From assembly GCF_958304185.1 (NCBI RefSeq), contig NZ_OY284433.1, forward strand, positions 1,550,001-1,614,000: a DNA stretch of 64,000 bases, in the 5' to 3' direction. This document shows, piece after piece, positions 1-8,879 of this stretch; within the stretch, counting starts at the first letter, position 1, and each line of letters starts with the position of its first letter. The stretch is from an uncultured Erythrobacter sp. GTDB taxonomy: Bacteria > Pseudomonadota > Alphaproteobacteria > Sphingomonadales > Sphingomonadaceae. Position numbers and translations under genes: made by a program. The notes below the pieces were generated by a model. The model saw only the letters and a list, made by a program, of their open reading frames with translations. It did not search any database and was not told the origin of the DNA.

Positions 1-610
1 TGCTATAAAGCACGCCAAGACGGCCATTGATGGTGATGCCCTTGAGGTAATCGTGGATCAGGTCATCGCCCCAGCCGTTGAGTTCAAAGCTGGTGGCAGG
101 CGGCCCGGCGAACTTGAAGAAGCTTGAATAGAGCGGGTGATTGTTCGGCAGCTTCTTCATCGCCTCACCGCCGAAAATCCCGGCCATCTGCGCTTCGAAG
201 GACTTGGCGAACAGGCCGTCGATATCGTGGTTGCAATCATCGACGAACACAAAGCCGCCATTGCGCACGTAACGCTCGAAATTGCGGCGTTCGACATCCG
301 AGAATTCGACCGCCTTGTGCCCGGCGAGGTAGCAGAACGGGGCCGAAAGCATTCTCGGATCGCTGAGCGCCACCACGTGTTCCTCGGGATCGATGCGCAA
401 GGTGGTGTAATCGACCAGCGAGGTCAGCAGGTTGGCAGGCATCCGCTGGTCGACATCCCAGTCGCCGGAATTGTATTTGAGCCGGGTGAACCAGAAGTCG
501 AACCCGCCCGTGGCCGCGCCGCCCGCGCGCTGAGCCGCAGCAAGGCGGCTGCCCATCACCGCAGCGGCGAGCCCGCCCCCCAGCAACCTGAGGAAACGGG
601 CGCGGTCCAT
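1..610 (-). CDS. DUF4159 domain protein (3' end cut by window)
   Basis: The protein starts MDRARFLRLLGGGLAAAVMG and reads leftward off the window edge, so about 203 N-terminal residues are visible. A basic start, a hydrophobic stretch and Ala-Gln suggest an export signal; it has an R-A-R triplet rather than a strict twin arginine. The following part (FTRLKYNSGDWD, then DPEEHVVALSDPRML and RYVRNGGFVFVDDC) fits DUF4159, a domain of unknown function with a glutamine-amidotransferase-like fold. It lies 43 bp after the tldE-like gene on the same strand and is probably cotranscribed. In-frame upstream starts exist (a GTG and an ATG within 30 bp), so the exact start is uncertain. Confidence 0.7.
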   Translation of the reverse strand, partial: MDRARFLRLLGGGLAAAVMGSRLAAAQRAGGAATGGFDFWFTRLKYNSGDWDVDQRMPANLLTSLVDYTTLRIDPEEHVVALSDPRMLSAPFCYLAGHKAVEFSDVERRNFERYVRNGGFVFVDDCNHDIDGLFAKSFEAQMAGIFGGEAMKKLPNNHPLYSSFFKFAGPPATSFELNGWGDDLIHDYLKGITINGRLGVLYS

Positions 611-653
611 CGCTGAATTGCTCACGTGACCCGCGCCCATTGTTTCTGCCGGG

Positions 654-1976
654 TCAGACGGCGTCCGACAGCGAGGTGAAGGTGAAGTCCCGGAGCTTCA
701 TCGGCGGAACCATCATCGACCCATCTTCGACCCGGACCGACCGGCCCAGCTCGTCGATATTGTTGAGCATGATGACCGGGCTTTCGTTGAAGCGGAAGTT
801 CTTGATCGGGTACATCAGCTGACCGTTCTCGATGTAGAACGTGCCGTCGCGGGTCAGGCCGGTGAGCAGCACGGTCTGCGGATCGACCATGCGGATGTAC
901 CAGGTGCGGGTGACGAGGATGCCGCGCTCGGTGCTGGCGATCAGCTCGGCGGTTGACTTGGTGCCGCCCTCCATGATCGTGTTGCCCCAGCCCGCGGTCT
1001 CGGGCTTGCCCTGCTTGGACGCCCAGTAACGCGAATACTGGAGGTTGGCGACCTTACCCGCATCGATGATCTTGGTCCGTCCGCGTGGCAGGCCATCGCC
1101 GTCCCACGGCATGGCGGGCACCGTGGGGTTGGCCGGATCGGTGTAGATGTTGACGCGCGGATCCATGATCTGCTCGCCGATCTTGTTGCCGCCGCCCTGC
1201 TTGCTGAGGAAGCTGCGCCCTTCATCCGCCGAACGCGCGTCGAAGAAGTTCATCATGAAGCTGATGAGACCAGAGGCGGCCGCAGGTTCAAGGATGACGG
1301 TGTACTTGCCGGGTTCCAGAGCCTTTGCGTCAACGGAGGCCGCCGCTTTGCGCATCGCGATCTGGATGTCGGTGCCCGCATCCAATTCCGCCACGTCCTT
1401 GACGTTGCTGGCGACCCAGCCCGACCCGCGCCCGTCCTCGGTGCGCACGGTGCAGGTGTAATCCGCGATGGTAGAGCGCTGATAGCCGAAATTGCCGTTG
1501 GAATTGGCGTGGGCAAAGAAGGTGTGGCCGTCTTCCAAGAAGCCCGCTGCGATCAGGCCACGCTCGCGGCAGGGCAGGATCGAGGCTTCGGCAATCTTGG
1601 CGCGGGCCTCCGCCGTCAGCGCGGCGGTCGCTTCGCTGAAGGTGTCGGTCGCGGCGTAGGTCTGCTTGCCGACCGGCGGCATATATTCGGGGTTTTCCGG
1701 CGCAAGCTTGGCCAGATCCTCGGCCCGGCGCACAACCCGTTCGAGCGAGGCATCGTCGAACTGGTTGATCGAGGCCGTGCCCACGCGCTGGCCGAAGGCG
1801 ACCTCGACCGCGAGCTGGACATCATCGACGATGCCCGACGTGGAAATGTCGTTGCGCGCAAACCGGACATTGCCGCCGATCCCACCGCTCAGCACGGCGC
1901 TGGCGTTGTCCGCGGTGGAAAAGGCGATCACCTTGTCGAGGATCGCCTTGGCCTGCGCTTCTGAAAGAATGCTCAT
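654..1976 (-). CDS. TldE/PmbA-family metalloprotease subunit
   Basis: This 440-residue protein has the usual PmbA/TldE length and C-terminal pattern (TGLTRDGTFYIENGQ, then YPIKNFRFNESPV). In E. coli, TldD and TldE form a heterodimeric zinc protease acting on unfolded peptides such as CcdA and microcin B17 precursor; TldE lacks the metal-binding HExxxH helix, and none is visible here. No signal peptide is seen: the protein starts MSILSEAQAKAILDKVIA. It follows the tldD-like gene by 22 bp on the same strand, so the two are almost certainly cotranscribed and partners. The family assignment is firm; the substrate is unknown. Confidence 0.88.
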   Translation of the reverse strand: MSILSEAQAKAILDKVIAFSTADNASAVLSGGIGGNVRFARNDISTSGIVDDVQLAVEVAFGQRVGTASINQFDDASLERVVRRAEDLAKLAPENPEYMPPVGKQTYAATDTFSEATAALTAEARAKIAEASILPCRERGLIAAGFLEDGHTFFAHANSNGNFGYQRSTIADYTCTVRTEDGRGSGWVASNVKDVAELDAGTDIQIAMRKAAASVDAKALEPGKYTVILEPAAASGLISFMMNFFDARSADEGRSFLSKQGGGNKIGEQIMDPRVNIYTDPANPTVPAMPWDGDGLPRGRTKIIDAGKVANLQYSRYWASKQGKPETAGWGNTIMEGGTKSTAELIASTERGILVTRTWYIRMVDPQTVLLTGLTRDGTFYIENGQLMYPIKNFRFNESPVIMLNNIDELGRSVRVEDGSMMVPPMKLRDFTFTSLSDAV

Positions 1977-1998
1977 TGCTGCTTCTCCTGCGCGCGGT

Positions 1999-3633
1999 TC
2001 AGCCCAGCGACCGGGCGGTGTTGATGACGTTGATGCCGTCGAAACGGGTGGTCGACGAACCGTGGCTTACCGCCGAGACCTGGCTTGGTTGCCCCTTCCC
2101 GTCGAAGAACGATCCGAACATGCGATAGTCGCTCTCGTCACAGATGGCCGAGCACGAACCCCAGAATTCCGGTGTGCGCATCTGGTAGGCGACGTCTTCG
2201 ATCATGGGGCCAAGCTTGCCGTTCTTGATCTCGTAGAACACCGTGCCGCCGAACTGCGCATTGTAGCGCTGCTGGTCGATCGAGAACGATCCGCGGCCGG
2301 CGATGTAGATGCCGTTTTCGACGCCTGCTATCATATCGGCGGTGCTCATCTTCGTCTTGCCGGGGGCGAGGCTGACGTTCGCCATGCGCTGGAACTGAAC
2401 GCTCGACCAGCTGTCGGCGTAGCAGCAGCCATCCGACTCGTCCTTGCCAACGATGTGCGCCTGATCGCGGATGGTCTGGTAGTCGACAAGGATGCCGTCC
2501 TTGACCAGATCCCAGCGCTTGCACTTCACGCCCTCGTCATCAAAGCCGACTGCGCCGAGCGAACCCACCTGAGTCTTGTCAGCGAACAGGTTGACGATCT
2601 CACTGCCGTATTTGAAGCCCTCGTCGCGTTTGTCCATCGTGGCAAAGCTGGTGCCTGCGTAATTGGCTTCGTAGCCCAGCACCCGGTCAAGCTCGAGCGG
2701 GTGGCCGACCGATTCATGGATCGTGAGGCCAAGGTGGTTCGGATCGAGCACGAGGTCATACTTGCCCGGCTTGACCGACGGGGCCTTGAGTTTCGCCTGC
2801 GCATCTTGCGCCGCAGCGATGGCATCTTCCTTCATGTCATAGGATTTGCCGTAAGTGGTCAGGCCGTTGGACAGCACGAACTTGTCCTCCGCGCGGCCGT
2901 CCATGTATTCATAACCGAGGCCCATCGGCGCCGAGAGGCCTTCGCGCGAACGGAACTTGCCGGTGGTTGTGTCAACGGCGGTCACCGTCAGCGGTGCCCA
3001 GATCCGGTGGACGTCCTGATCAATGTAGGACCCATCGGTCGAGGCGAAATACTTCTGCTCGTTCACCAGGAACAGCAACGAATTCACGAAGCTGGCGCCC
3101 GCCCCCAACGCGGCATCATTGACCGACATCAGGAGGTTGACCTTGTCCGCGATCGGCACGTTCATCGCGTTCTTCGTGATCGGGGTCCGCCAGCTGACTT
3201 CGCCGACACCCGGCGTCGGCGCGAGCTGCACCGGTGCGGTCTGGATACGGGCATTGGCCTTGGCAATCGCGGTTGCCTGACGCGCGGCGTTCGCAACGGC
3301 ATCCTCGGTCATCTCGTTGGTGGCCGCAAAACCCCACGAACCATCGGCGATCACGCGCACGCCGGTGCCGGTCGATTCCGTGTTGACGATATTCTCGACA
3401 TTGCGTTCGCGGGTGATGACGAACTGGCGCAGGTACCGGCCGACCCGGACATCGCAATAGCTCGCGCCGGCCGCCGTCGCTGCGCCGAGCGCCGCATCGG
3501 CGAGTCGCTTCTTGACCGCGATGTCGATCGCGTCTTGCAGCTGTTCAGCCGCGATCGCTTTGCCAAAAATGGAAGGCGTCAGCGCCACACCTGTAAAGAA
3601 GGTGCTGAGCGCCAGAAAATCGCGTCTGTCCAC
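1999..3633 (-). CDS. TldD-family zinc metalloprotease with Tat signal
   Basis: The catalytic TldD signature HESVGHPLE is present near residue 306, the HExxxH zinc motif of the TldD/TldE protease. I chose the GTG start at 3633, which has a GAGGAG Shine-Dalgarno eight bases upstream; it gives a 544-residue protein beginning VDRRDFLALSTFF, a good twin-arginine signal peptide. A longer reading back to 3714 has no such support. E. coli TldD is cytoplasmic, so an exported TldD is unusual, and the adjacent TldE partner has no signal of its own. It is the first gene of a leftward operon with TldE and DUF4159. Family certain; export inferred from the signal only. Confidence 0.88.
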   Translation of the reverse strand: MDRRDFLALSTFFTGVALTPSIFGKAIAAEQLQDAIDIAVKKRLADAALGAATAAGASYCDVRVGRYLRQFVITRERNVENIVNTESTGTGVRVIADGSWGFAATNEMTEDAVANAARQATAIAKANARIQTAPVQLAPTPGVGEVSWRTPITKNAMNVPIADKVNLLMSVNDAALGAGASFVNSLLFLVNEQKYFASTDGSYIDQDVHRIWAPLTVTAVDTTTGKFRSREGLSAPMGLGYEYMDGRAEDKFVLSNGLTTYGKSYDMKEDAIAAAQDAQAKLKAPSVKPGKYDLVLDPNHLGLTIHESVGHPLELDRVLGYEANYAGTSFATMDKRDEGFKYGSEIVNLFADKTQVGSLGAVGFDDEGVKCKRWDLVKDGILVDYQTIRDQAHIVGKDESDGCCYADSWSSVQFQRMANVSLAPGKTKMSTADMIAGVENGIYIAGRGSFSIDQQRYNAQFGGTVFYEIKNGKLGPMIEDVAYQMRTPEFWGSCSAICDESDYRMFGSFFDGKGQPSQVSAVSHGSSTTRFDGINVINTARSLG

Positions 3634-4311
3634 GTGAATACTCCTCAACCCGGCCCGCCGCATCCTTCGGGGAATCCGAAGGCAATCCGGCCATAGTTCG
3701 TCACCGGGGGACATTGGTGCCGGAAGTCCGCACGGTAATCAAACCGCTCAGCACGGTATGGATGGCAGCCCCCGCCCGACAAGTGTGTCGCCCCGGTCCC
3801 GCATTGCTAGCAACCCTTCCCAGCACACGGGCAAGCCGCACGACGAAGCGTAGGACTTTATCGACGAACAGGCCACCCGGCCCCGCAAGATGCACGGGCG
3901 CGCAAACCGGACCGTCCGGGAGGGCAGAGCGCAGCGGATCGGCTTTCGGGAAGCAGGAAGGTGGGGCCGAGCCAAAAGCAGCCCTTCAGTTAGCGCCCCC
4001 AATCCTGCCAACTTCGTCATCACAGTGGAAGCTGGGACCTCATGCGGCAAGCACCATGCTCAGCAGCCCTAGGCCCCAGTTTTCGCTAGGGTGGCGAATG
4101 AGGGAGCATCCCATCCAGTCTCAGTTATCTTCAGCAGCGTGGCTCACCGCTGATACCGGACGGGCAGCTTCAGAAAGTGTTCCGCCATAAAGATGCCGTC
4201 GCCCGTCCAGACAGCGGGAGAGCCGCTCACCACAAGCCACGAGCAGACAATGCCGCTTGAGCGAGCCTGGCGCAGAAGCTAGATGGTTGGCCGGGAACAG
4301 GGGAAAAATGT
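3634..4311. other. 678-bp intergenic region without a convincing gene
   Basis: No reading frame here has both a ribosome site and recognisable protein character. The right half holds a dispersed palindromic repeat at 4001-4096. On the minus strand near 4150-4280 there is a 44-codon stretch ending VWTGDGIFMAEHFLKLPVRY and a stop, which looks like the tail of a protein but has a stop just upstream; it may be a gene remnant. The promoters for the leftward tldD operon and the rightward amidohydrolase must lie here, but I see no clear boxes. Confidence 0.5.
4001..4096. repeat. Dispersed palindromic repeat, family A, copy 1
   Basis: It begins AATCCTGCCAA and continues with CGTCATC, AGCTGGGACCT, CCCTAGGCCCCAG and a closing TTCGCT-GGGTGGCG that is complementary to the beginning. 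The same order of blocks occurs at 30019-30139. The two ends can pair into a long hairpin. Copy 1 is more degenerate than copy 2, with several mismatches in the stem. Confidence 0.75.
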
Positions 4312-5610
4312 ATGAAAACGGTATTCTTTGCAGCCACCGTCGGCATGTCGATCATCATGCCGTCGATGGTGGTGGCGCAGACCACCGTCATTCATGCAGG
4401 CCGCCTGATCGACGTGCCCGGCGAAGCGCCGCGCGGACCATCGACGATCATTGTCGAAGATGGTCTGATCGTATCAATCGTTGATGGGCATGCGGAGCTT
4501 CCCGACGGAGCCGAATTCATCGACCTGAGCACTCATACGGTGCTCCCCGGACTGATCGATAGCCACGTGCATCTGACCAGCGATGCCGGCGGGCTGGCCG
4601 GGCAATTGGAGGCGGTGACCCTGTCTCCCGCCGCCCAAGCCTTCAATGCGCAGGCCAACGGGATGAAAACGCTGCGAGCGGGCTTCACCACGGTGCGCAA
4701 TCTCGGCGACGGCGACGGCGCGGTGTTCGCGCTGCGCGACGCGGTCAATGCCGGCAAGGCGATGGGGCCCCGGATCGTTGATGCCGGTAGTAGCCTGTCT
4801 GGCACGGCCGGCCATTCTGACGACGCGCTCGGCTATCGTGACGAGTTGCGACCCTTCTTTGCGGGCTCGGGCAGTACCTGCGACGGGGCCGAAGACTGCC
4901 GCCGCGCTGCGCGACAACAGATCGGTCGCGGCGCCGACGTCATCAAGATGACCATCACCGGCGGGGTCAACAGCCGGATCGGCGCGGGGCTCGGCAGCCA
5001 GATGTTCGATGATGAGGCAGCGGCGGTGGTAGCCACCGCGCGGATGTTCGGACGCAAGGTGGCGGTCCACTCACATGGCGCCGACGGGACTCTCCAGGCG
5101 TTGAAACTAGGCGTCGATTCGATCGAACATGGCACCATGCTGTCCGAGGGCGTCATCGCCCTGTGGGCGAAGAGCAAAACCTATTACGTCCCGACGCTGT
5201 CGACAGTGAACGGGTATAAGGAAAGGCTCGCGGCGAACCCCGATGCCTATGAGCCCGATGTGCTCGCCAAAATCAAATGGCGCATCGACATCACCGGCAA
5301 GACGCTTGAGACGCTCGTCCCGCGCGGCGTCCGTATCGCCTTCGGCACCGACGCTGGCGTGTCAAAGCACGGCCGCAATGGCGACGAATTTGAGCTTATG
5401 GTCGCACACGGAATGACGCCCGAAAGCGCATTGGTCGCAGCCACGATCAACGCCGCCGACCTACTCGGCCTATCCGACAAGGTCGGCACAATCGCACCGG
5501 GCAAAAGCGCCGACATCATCGCAGTATCGGGCGACCCGCTGAAGGATGTGTCGGTCTACAAGGATGTTCAGTTTGTTATGGCGCGTGGAACCGTGATCGA
5601 ACTTGATTGA
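4312..5610 (+). CDS. Secreted amidohydrolase family protein (imidazolonepropionase-like)
   Basis: The 432-residue protein starts with a Sec signal peptide (hydrophobic residues 3-20, ending VVAQ at about 23). Metal-dependent amidohydrolase landmarks follow in order: DSHVHL at residues 83-88, a VIKMTITGGV segment carrying the likely carbamylated Lys, HSHG, SIEHG and FGTDAGVS. This matches the Xaa-Pro/Xaa-Arg dipeptidase-like branch of the superfamily, which has a binuclear zinc centre in a TIM barrel. The predicted site is the periplasm and the likely substrate a dipeptide or related amide, but the sequence alone does not settle it. The gene stands alone between two large non-coding stretches. 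Confidence 0.85.
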   Translation: MKTVFFAATVGMSIIMPSMVVAQTTVIHAGRLIDVPGEAPRGPSTIIVEDGLIVSIVDGHAELPDGAEFIDLSTHTVLPGLIDSHVHLTSDAGGLAGQLEAVTLSPAAQAFNAQANGMKTLRAGFTTVRNLGDGDGAVFALRDAVNAGKAMGPRIVDAGSSLSGTAGHSDDALGYRDELRPFFAGSGSTCDGAEDCRRAARQQIGRGADVIKMTITGGVNSRIGAGLGSQMFDDEAAAVVATARMFGRKVAVHSHGADGTLQALKLGVDSIEHGTMLSEGVIALWAKSKTYYVPTLSTVNGYKERLAANPDAYEPDVLAKIKWRIDITGKTLETLVPRGVRIAFGTDAGVSKHGRNGDEFELMVAHGMTPESALVAATINAADLLGLSDKVGTIAPGKSADIIAVSGDPLKDVSVYKDVQFVMARGTVIELD

Positions 5611-5662
5611 TCGGCCAGCCGATATCCCGAACATTATCTTTGGGAGAGTGCCTGAAGGCAGG

Positions 5663-5738
5663 TGGTGCCGCTTACGTGACTCGAACACGTGACCCCATCA
5701 TTACGAATGATGTGCTCTACCGACTGAGCTAAAGCGGC
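5663..5738 (-). tRNA. tRNA-Thr (anticodon CGT)
   Basis: Read on the minus strand, a 76-nt cloverleaf starts GCCGCTTTAGCTCAG and ends AAGCGGC-A-CCA. The acceptor stem pairs over seven bases, the anticodon loop is TTCGTAA between CATCA and TGATG, and the T arm has GTTCGAGTC. The anticodon is CGT, reading ACG threonine codons. The CCA end is encoded. Confidence 0.95.
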
Positions 5739-5788
5739 ATTCCTGCTCGCGGCCCTAATCGTGTGGGCGCGCGGGCGCAATGCAAAGG

Positions 5789-5862
5789 TGGAGGCCCGAG
5801 CCGGAATCGAACCGGCGTGCAAGGATTTGCAGTCCTCTGCGTAACCACTCCGCCATCGGGCC
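5789..5862 (-). tRNA. tRNA-Cys (anticodon GCA)
   Basis: Read on the minus strand, the 74-nt cloverleaf starts GGCCCGATGGCGGAG and ends TCGGGCC-T-CCA. The anticodon loop is CTGCAAA, giving GCA for cysteine, and the discriminator base is U, a known identity element of tRNA-Cys. CCA is encoded. It lies 50 bp from the tRNA-Thr gene on the same strand. Confidence 0.96.
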
Positions 5863-6003
5863 GAGCCACCCAAGGCAGATGCCTCGGACGGAAGCGGCGC
5901 ACTAGCGATTCGGGGGCTGCTTGGCAATCCATGTTTCAGGACGCCCCGGTTTACGCAACGTCAGTCTGGACCGCGCTGCGATCACGCGGCAAAGCTGGCC
6001 GCC

Positions 6004-6783
6004 ATGACCATTGCCAGCCTGCTCGAACCCGTCACCGGCCAGCCCGGCCCGGCCCGCCTCACCCATGCCGCCGACTGGATGCAGGGACGCACACTGTATG
6101 GCGGGGCTTCGGCGCTGGTGGCCTATACTATGGCGACCCGCGCCTTTAGCGGCCTACCCCCCTTGCGCGCGGGCCAGATCGCCTTTGTCGCACCGGTGGG
6201 CGAGGAGATCGCGCTTTCCGCCGAGATCATCCGGCAGGGCCGCAATGTGACCCAGGTGCGCAGCGAGATTATCAGTGACGGGAAGGTCGCGCTCAGCGCC
6301 TTCTGGCTGTTTGCCGAAGGGCGGGAGGCGAATGCGCTGCAACCGGCGGCGCCGCCCGAAAACTGGCCCGGCCCACCGGAAGACACCCAAGAGGTCACCC
6401 ACAGCTTCGCGCCGAGCTTTGTCGCCAAGAACTTCGAACTGCGCCACGGCCAGACCCGGGGCGAGGATCGCGGCGCGACCGTGCGGCGCTGGGCGCGACT
6501 GACCGAGGCGCATGATCTCGACCCGGTTTCCAAGCTGGTGCTGATGGGCGACGTCATGCCGCCCGGCGCGATGCGGGTGATGCAGCGGCAAGGCCCGATC
6601 AGCTCGATCAACTGGTCGTTCAACGTGCTCGATCCCGAAAGCCGATCACGCGATGGCTGGTATCTCGCCGAAAACGCCAGTCAGCACGCCGCAGCGGGCT
6701 ACTCGTCCGAGCGATTGCGGCTATGGGATGCCGATGGCCAGCAGGTGCTCGACGGCATCCAGTGCGTCGCCGTTTTCGGCTAG
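6004..6783 (+). CDS. Acyl-CoA thioesterase-like protein (TesB-type double hotdog)
   Basis: This is a 259-residue protein with the layout of the acyl-CoA thioesterase family (TesB-like, PF13622). The N-terminal hotdog contains GRTLYGGASALVAYTMATRA, then IRQGRNVTQVRSEIISDGKVALSAFWLFA; the C-terminal half has SINWSFNVLDPESRSRDGWYL and ends YSSERLRLWDADGQQVLDGI. Such enzymes hydrolyse acyl-CoA esters in the cytoplasm. It is monocistronic; its stop lies seven bases from the stop of the convergent aminotransferase gene. The substrate chain length cannot be told. Confidence 0.8.
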   Translation: MTIASLLEPVTGQPGPARLTHAADWMQGRTLYGGASALVAYTMATRAFSGLPPLRAGQIAFVAPVGEEIALSAEIIRQGRNVTQVRSEIISDGKVALSAFWLFAEGREANALQPAAPPENWPGPPEDTQEVTHSFAPSFVAKNFELRHGQTRGEDRGATVRRWARLTEAHDLDPVSKLVLMGDVMPPGAMRVMQRQGPISSINWSFNVLDPESRSRDGWYLAENASQHAAAGYSSERLRLWDADGQQVLDGIQCVAVFG

Positions 6784-6790
6784 CGGGCGA

Positions 6791-7921
6791 TCAACCCCAC
6801 AGCTTTTGGGTCAGTTCCGGTAGCGCGGCGGCGTAACGAGAGACATCCTCCATCCGCCCGGTGCTGACCCGCGAATAGCCTTTCCATTCGCCATACGTCC
6901 CGCGGATCGAAATCCCGCGCTGGCCCATGGCATCGCGCAGGGCGTCGGCATCGGGCACCTTGACGAAGACGAAATTGGTCTGGGAAGGCAGCGCGGTCAG
7001 GCCCGCCTTGGCAACGGCGTCCAGGATCATCGCGCGGCCTTCCATTACGGCGGCGCGCGATTGGGTGAGGAAGGGCGTGTCGTCGTAGCTCGCAATCGCC
7101 GCCGCCAGCCCGGCGAGATTGCCGCCAAAGCTCATCAGGTGCGATTGGATGCGCTTGGCATTGGCTTCGCTGGTGATGGCGTAGCCGACGCGCAGGCCCG
7201 CCATGCCGTAGATCTTGGAGAAGGTGCGGCACACGATCACATCCTTGCCGCTGCGCACCAGATCGACCATCGCGTTGTCTTCGGGCCGGTCGGTCAGCTC
7301 GTTATAGGCTTCGTCCACCAGCAGGGTCGCGTGCGGGGTCACTTGCGCGGCAAAGCTGCGCAGTGCGGCAGGCTCGATCAGCACGCCGGTGGGGTTGTTG
7401 GGGTTGCACAGCTGGATCAGCGCAACCCCGTCAGGCGCCTTGGCCGCCATCGCTGGCAGATCGACATTCATATCGGCCGTCAGCGGCACCCGGATCGAGG
7501 TGATGCCCTGCCGTTCGCCATAGATGACCGTGGTATCCCAGAACAGATCGGGGCACAGGATCGCGCCTTCCCGGCCCCAGGCCAACGCAATGGCGCAGAG
7601 GATTTCGGTCGACCCGGCGCCGACGACGACTTGCGCAGGGGTGACCCCATGCCGTTCGGCAATCATCGCGGTCAGCCGCATCAGGCCGCGGTCGGCGTAA
7701 TAGCAGCCCATCTTCGACGTCTCCGCAATCGCGCGCAGCGCCGAGGGGGCCGGGCCATAGGGATTCTCGTTCCGGCTGAGCAGCGCCTGACCGATCTTCG
7801 GCCCGAAATCGGGCTCGGCCGCCGGAGCGGCCACTGCTGCGCCAAGTGCGGAAAACGGCAAGGCGCCAAGCCCGCCGGTCAGGCTGGCACCGGCGATGAA
7901 AGATCGGCGAGTGGTCGGCAT
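6791..7921 (-). CDS. Tat-exported PLP aminotransferase (histidinol-phosphate aminotransferase-like)
   Basis: The ATG at 7921 follows an AAAGGAG ribosome site and gives 376 residues. The N-terminus MPTTRRSFIAGASLTGGLGA is a clear twin-arginine signal. The mature part is a fold-type I class II aminotransferase: SRNENPYGPAPSALRAIAE, VGAGSTEILCAIA, CNPNNPTGVL, DEAYNELTD and the PLP lysine in RTFSKIYGMAGLRVGYA. The family includes HisC, but a biosynthetic HisC is cytoplasmic and unsignalled, so this export-tagged form is unlikely to be the histidine enzyme. Tat carries folded cofactor proteins, which fits a PLP enzyme. It is followed upstream (31 bp away) by a same-strand TauE-type permease. Confidence 0.85.
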   Translation of the reverse strand: MPTTRRSFIAGASLTGGLGALPFSALGAAVAAPAAEPDFGPKIGQALLSRNENPYGPAPSALRAIAETSKMGCYYADRGLMRLTAMIAERHGVTPAQVVVGAGSTEILCAIALAWGREGAILCPDLFWDTTVIYGERQGITSIRVPLTADMNVDLPAMAAKAPDGVALIQLCNPNNPTGVLIEPAALRSFAAQVTPHATLLVDEAYNELTDRPEDNAMVDLVRSGKDVIVCRTFSKIYGMAGLRVGYAITSEANAKRIQSHLMSFGGNLAGLAAAIASYDDTPFLTQSRAAVMEGRAMILDAVAKAGLTALPSQTNFVFVKVPDADALRDAMGQRGISIRGTYGEWKGYSRVSTGRMEDVSRYAAALPELTQKLWG

Positions 7922-7952
7922 GGTGAGCTCCTTTAGGTCAGGTGGCACAGGG

Positions 7953-8771
7953 TCAGAACTTGGCGATCATCAAGACGCCGATAAACGTGAGATAGAGGCC
8001 GAATACGCGGCGCAGGATGGCAGGCGAAAGCATGTGCGCCGCCGCCACGCCCAGCGGCGCGAACAGCACCGAGGTTGCGATCAGCACCGCGGCGGTGGGC
8101 AGGTTGATAAAGCCGAGCGAACCCCAGCCGCGCCCGCTCTCCCCCAGCCCGATCACGATGAAGCCGATGGTCGCCGGGATCGCGATGATGGCGCCCATCC
8201 CGGCCGCTGTGCCGATTGCACGGTGGATCGGGGTGCCGCAGACCGTCATGGTCAAGGTGGTGAGGGTGCCGCCGCCAATGCCGAGCAAGGTCGAGAACAC
8301 CCCCAGCGCGCTGGCAATCCCGGCGCGCGGCAGGCCGGATGGTAGCGCGGCGAACAGCGGCTCACCCTGCCGGGCAGGCAGCATGAAATAGACGGCGAAA
8401 GCCAGCACTCCGGTGCCGAAAATCAGAGCGAGGTGCGCGCCTGAAATCCAGTCGGCCAGCGCCGTGCCGACAGCGGTGCCCAGCACCACCCAGATCGACC
8501 AGCCCTTGAGCAGGCCGAAATCAACCGAGCCGCGTTTGGCATGGCTGCTGGTCGAGCGGATCGAGGTGAAGATAATCGAGGCGAGCGAAGTGCCCACCGC
8601 CACATGCGCCGTCTGTTCTGGCGCGACGCCCAACACCGGCAAGAGGAACATCAAAGCGGGGACAACCACGAAGCCCCCGCCGATCCCGAACAAGCCGCCA
8701 GCAAAGCCGGCCGCAGCGCCCGCGATCAGCAGGGCCGGTAGCGCGAAGGCGAGTGGGGAGAGGAGGCTCAT
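7953..8771 (-). CDS. TauE/SafE family membrane permease
   Basis: The 272-residue protein is almost entirely hydrophobic, with about eight membrane segments. The family's glycine-rich repeats are visible twice: GGLFGIGGGFVVVPALMFL near the N-terminus and FSTLLGIGGGTLTTLTM in the second half. TauE/SafE proteins export sulfonates, sulfite or organic acids, or act as anion channels. The substrate is unknown here. The gene is upstream of, and on the same strand as, the exported aminotransferase, so an operon is possible. A PhaR-like motif lies about 40 bp upstream of its start. Confidence 0.88.
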   Translation of the reverse strand: MSLLSPLAFALPALLIAGAAAGFAGGLFGIGGGFVVVPALMFLLPVLGVAPEQTAHVAVGTSLASIIFTSIRSTSSHAKRGSVDFGLLKGWSIWVVLGTAVGTALADWISGAHLALIFGTGVLAFAVYFMLPARQGEPLFAALPSGLPRAGIASALGVFSTLLGIGGGTLTTLTMTVCGTPIHRAIGTAAGMGAIIAIPATIGFIVIGLGESGRGWGSLGFINLPTAAVLIATSVLFAPLGVAAAHMLSPAILRRVFGLYLTFIGVLMIAKF

Positions 8772-8811
8772 TCACGCGGAGAATAGGCTCACGGCCCTAA
8801 TCGCCAAGCGA

Positions 8812-8830
8812 ATTTTTGCAGTGCAGCATG
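8812..8830. promoter_or_regulatory. PhaR-like operator motif upstream of the TauE-type gene
   Basis: The sequence ATTTTTGCAGTGCAGCATG closely matches the motif over the phasin promoter at 14616-14635 (ATTTTGTGCAGTGCAACATG). Alphaproteobacterial PhaR is known to bind TGC-rich palindromes of this sort. The match is real; binding by PhaR and a role for it at this gene are inference. Confidence 0.35.
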
Positions 8831-8879
8831 GGGTAAATGCCCCATACGCCCATCGGCTGCCGGGTGGCTGACCGTGCCC

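Noticed and set aside
1666-3696. Plus-strand open frame of 676 codons
   Set aside because: It is antisense to the TldE and TldD genes and has no domain character.
4150-4285. Minus-strand 44-codon stretch ending MAEHFLKLPVRY-Q-R-stop
   Set aside because: It has a stop just upstream and no start or ribosome site; at most a gene remnant.
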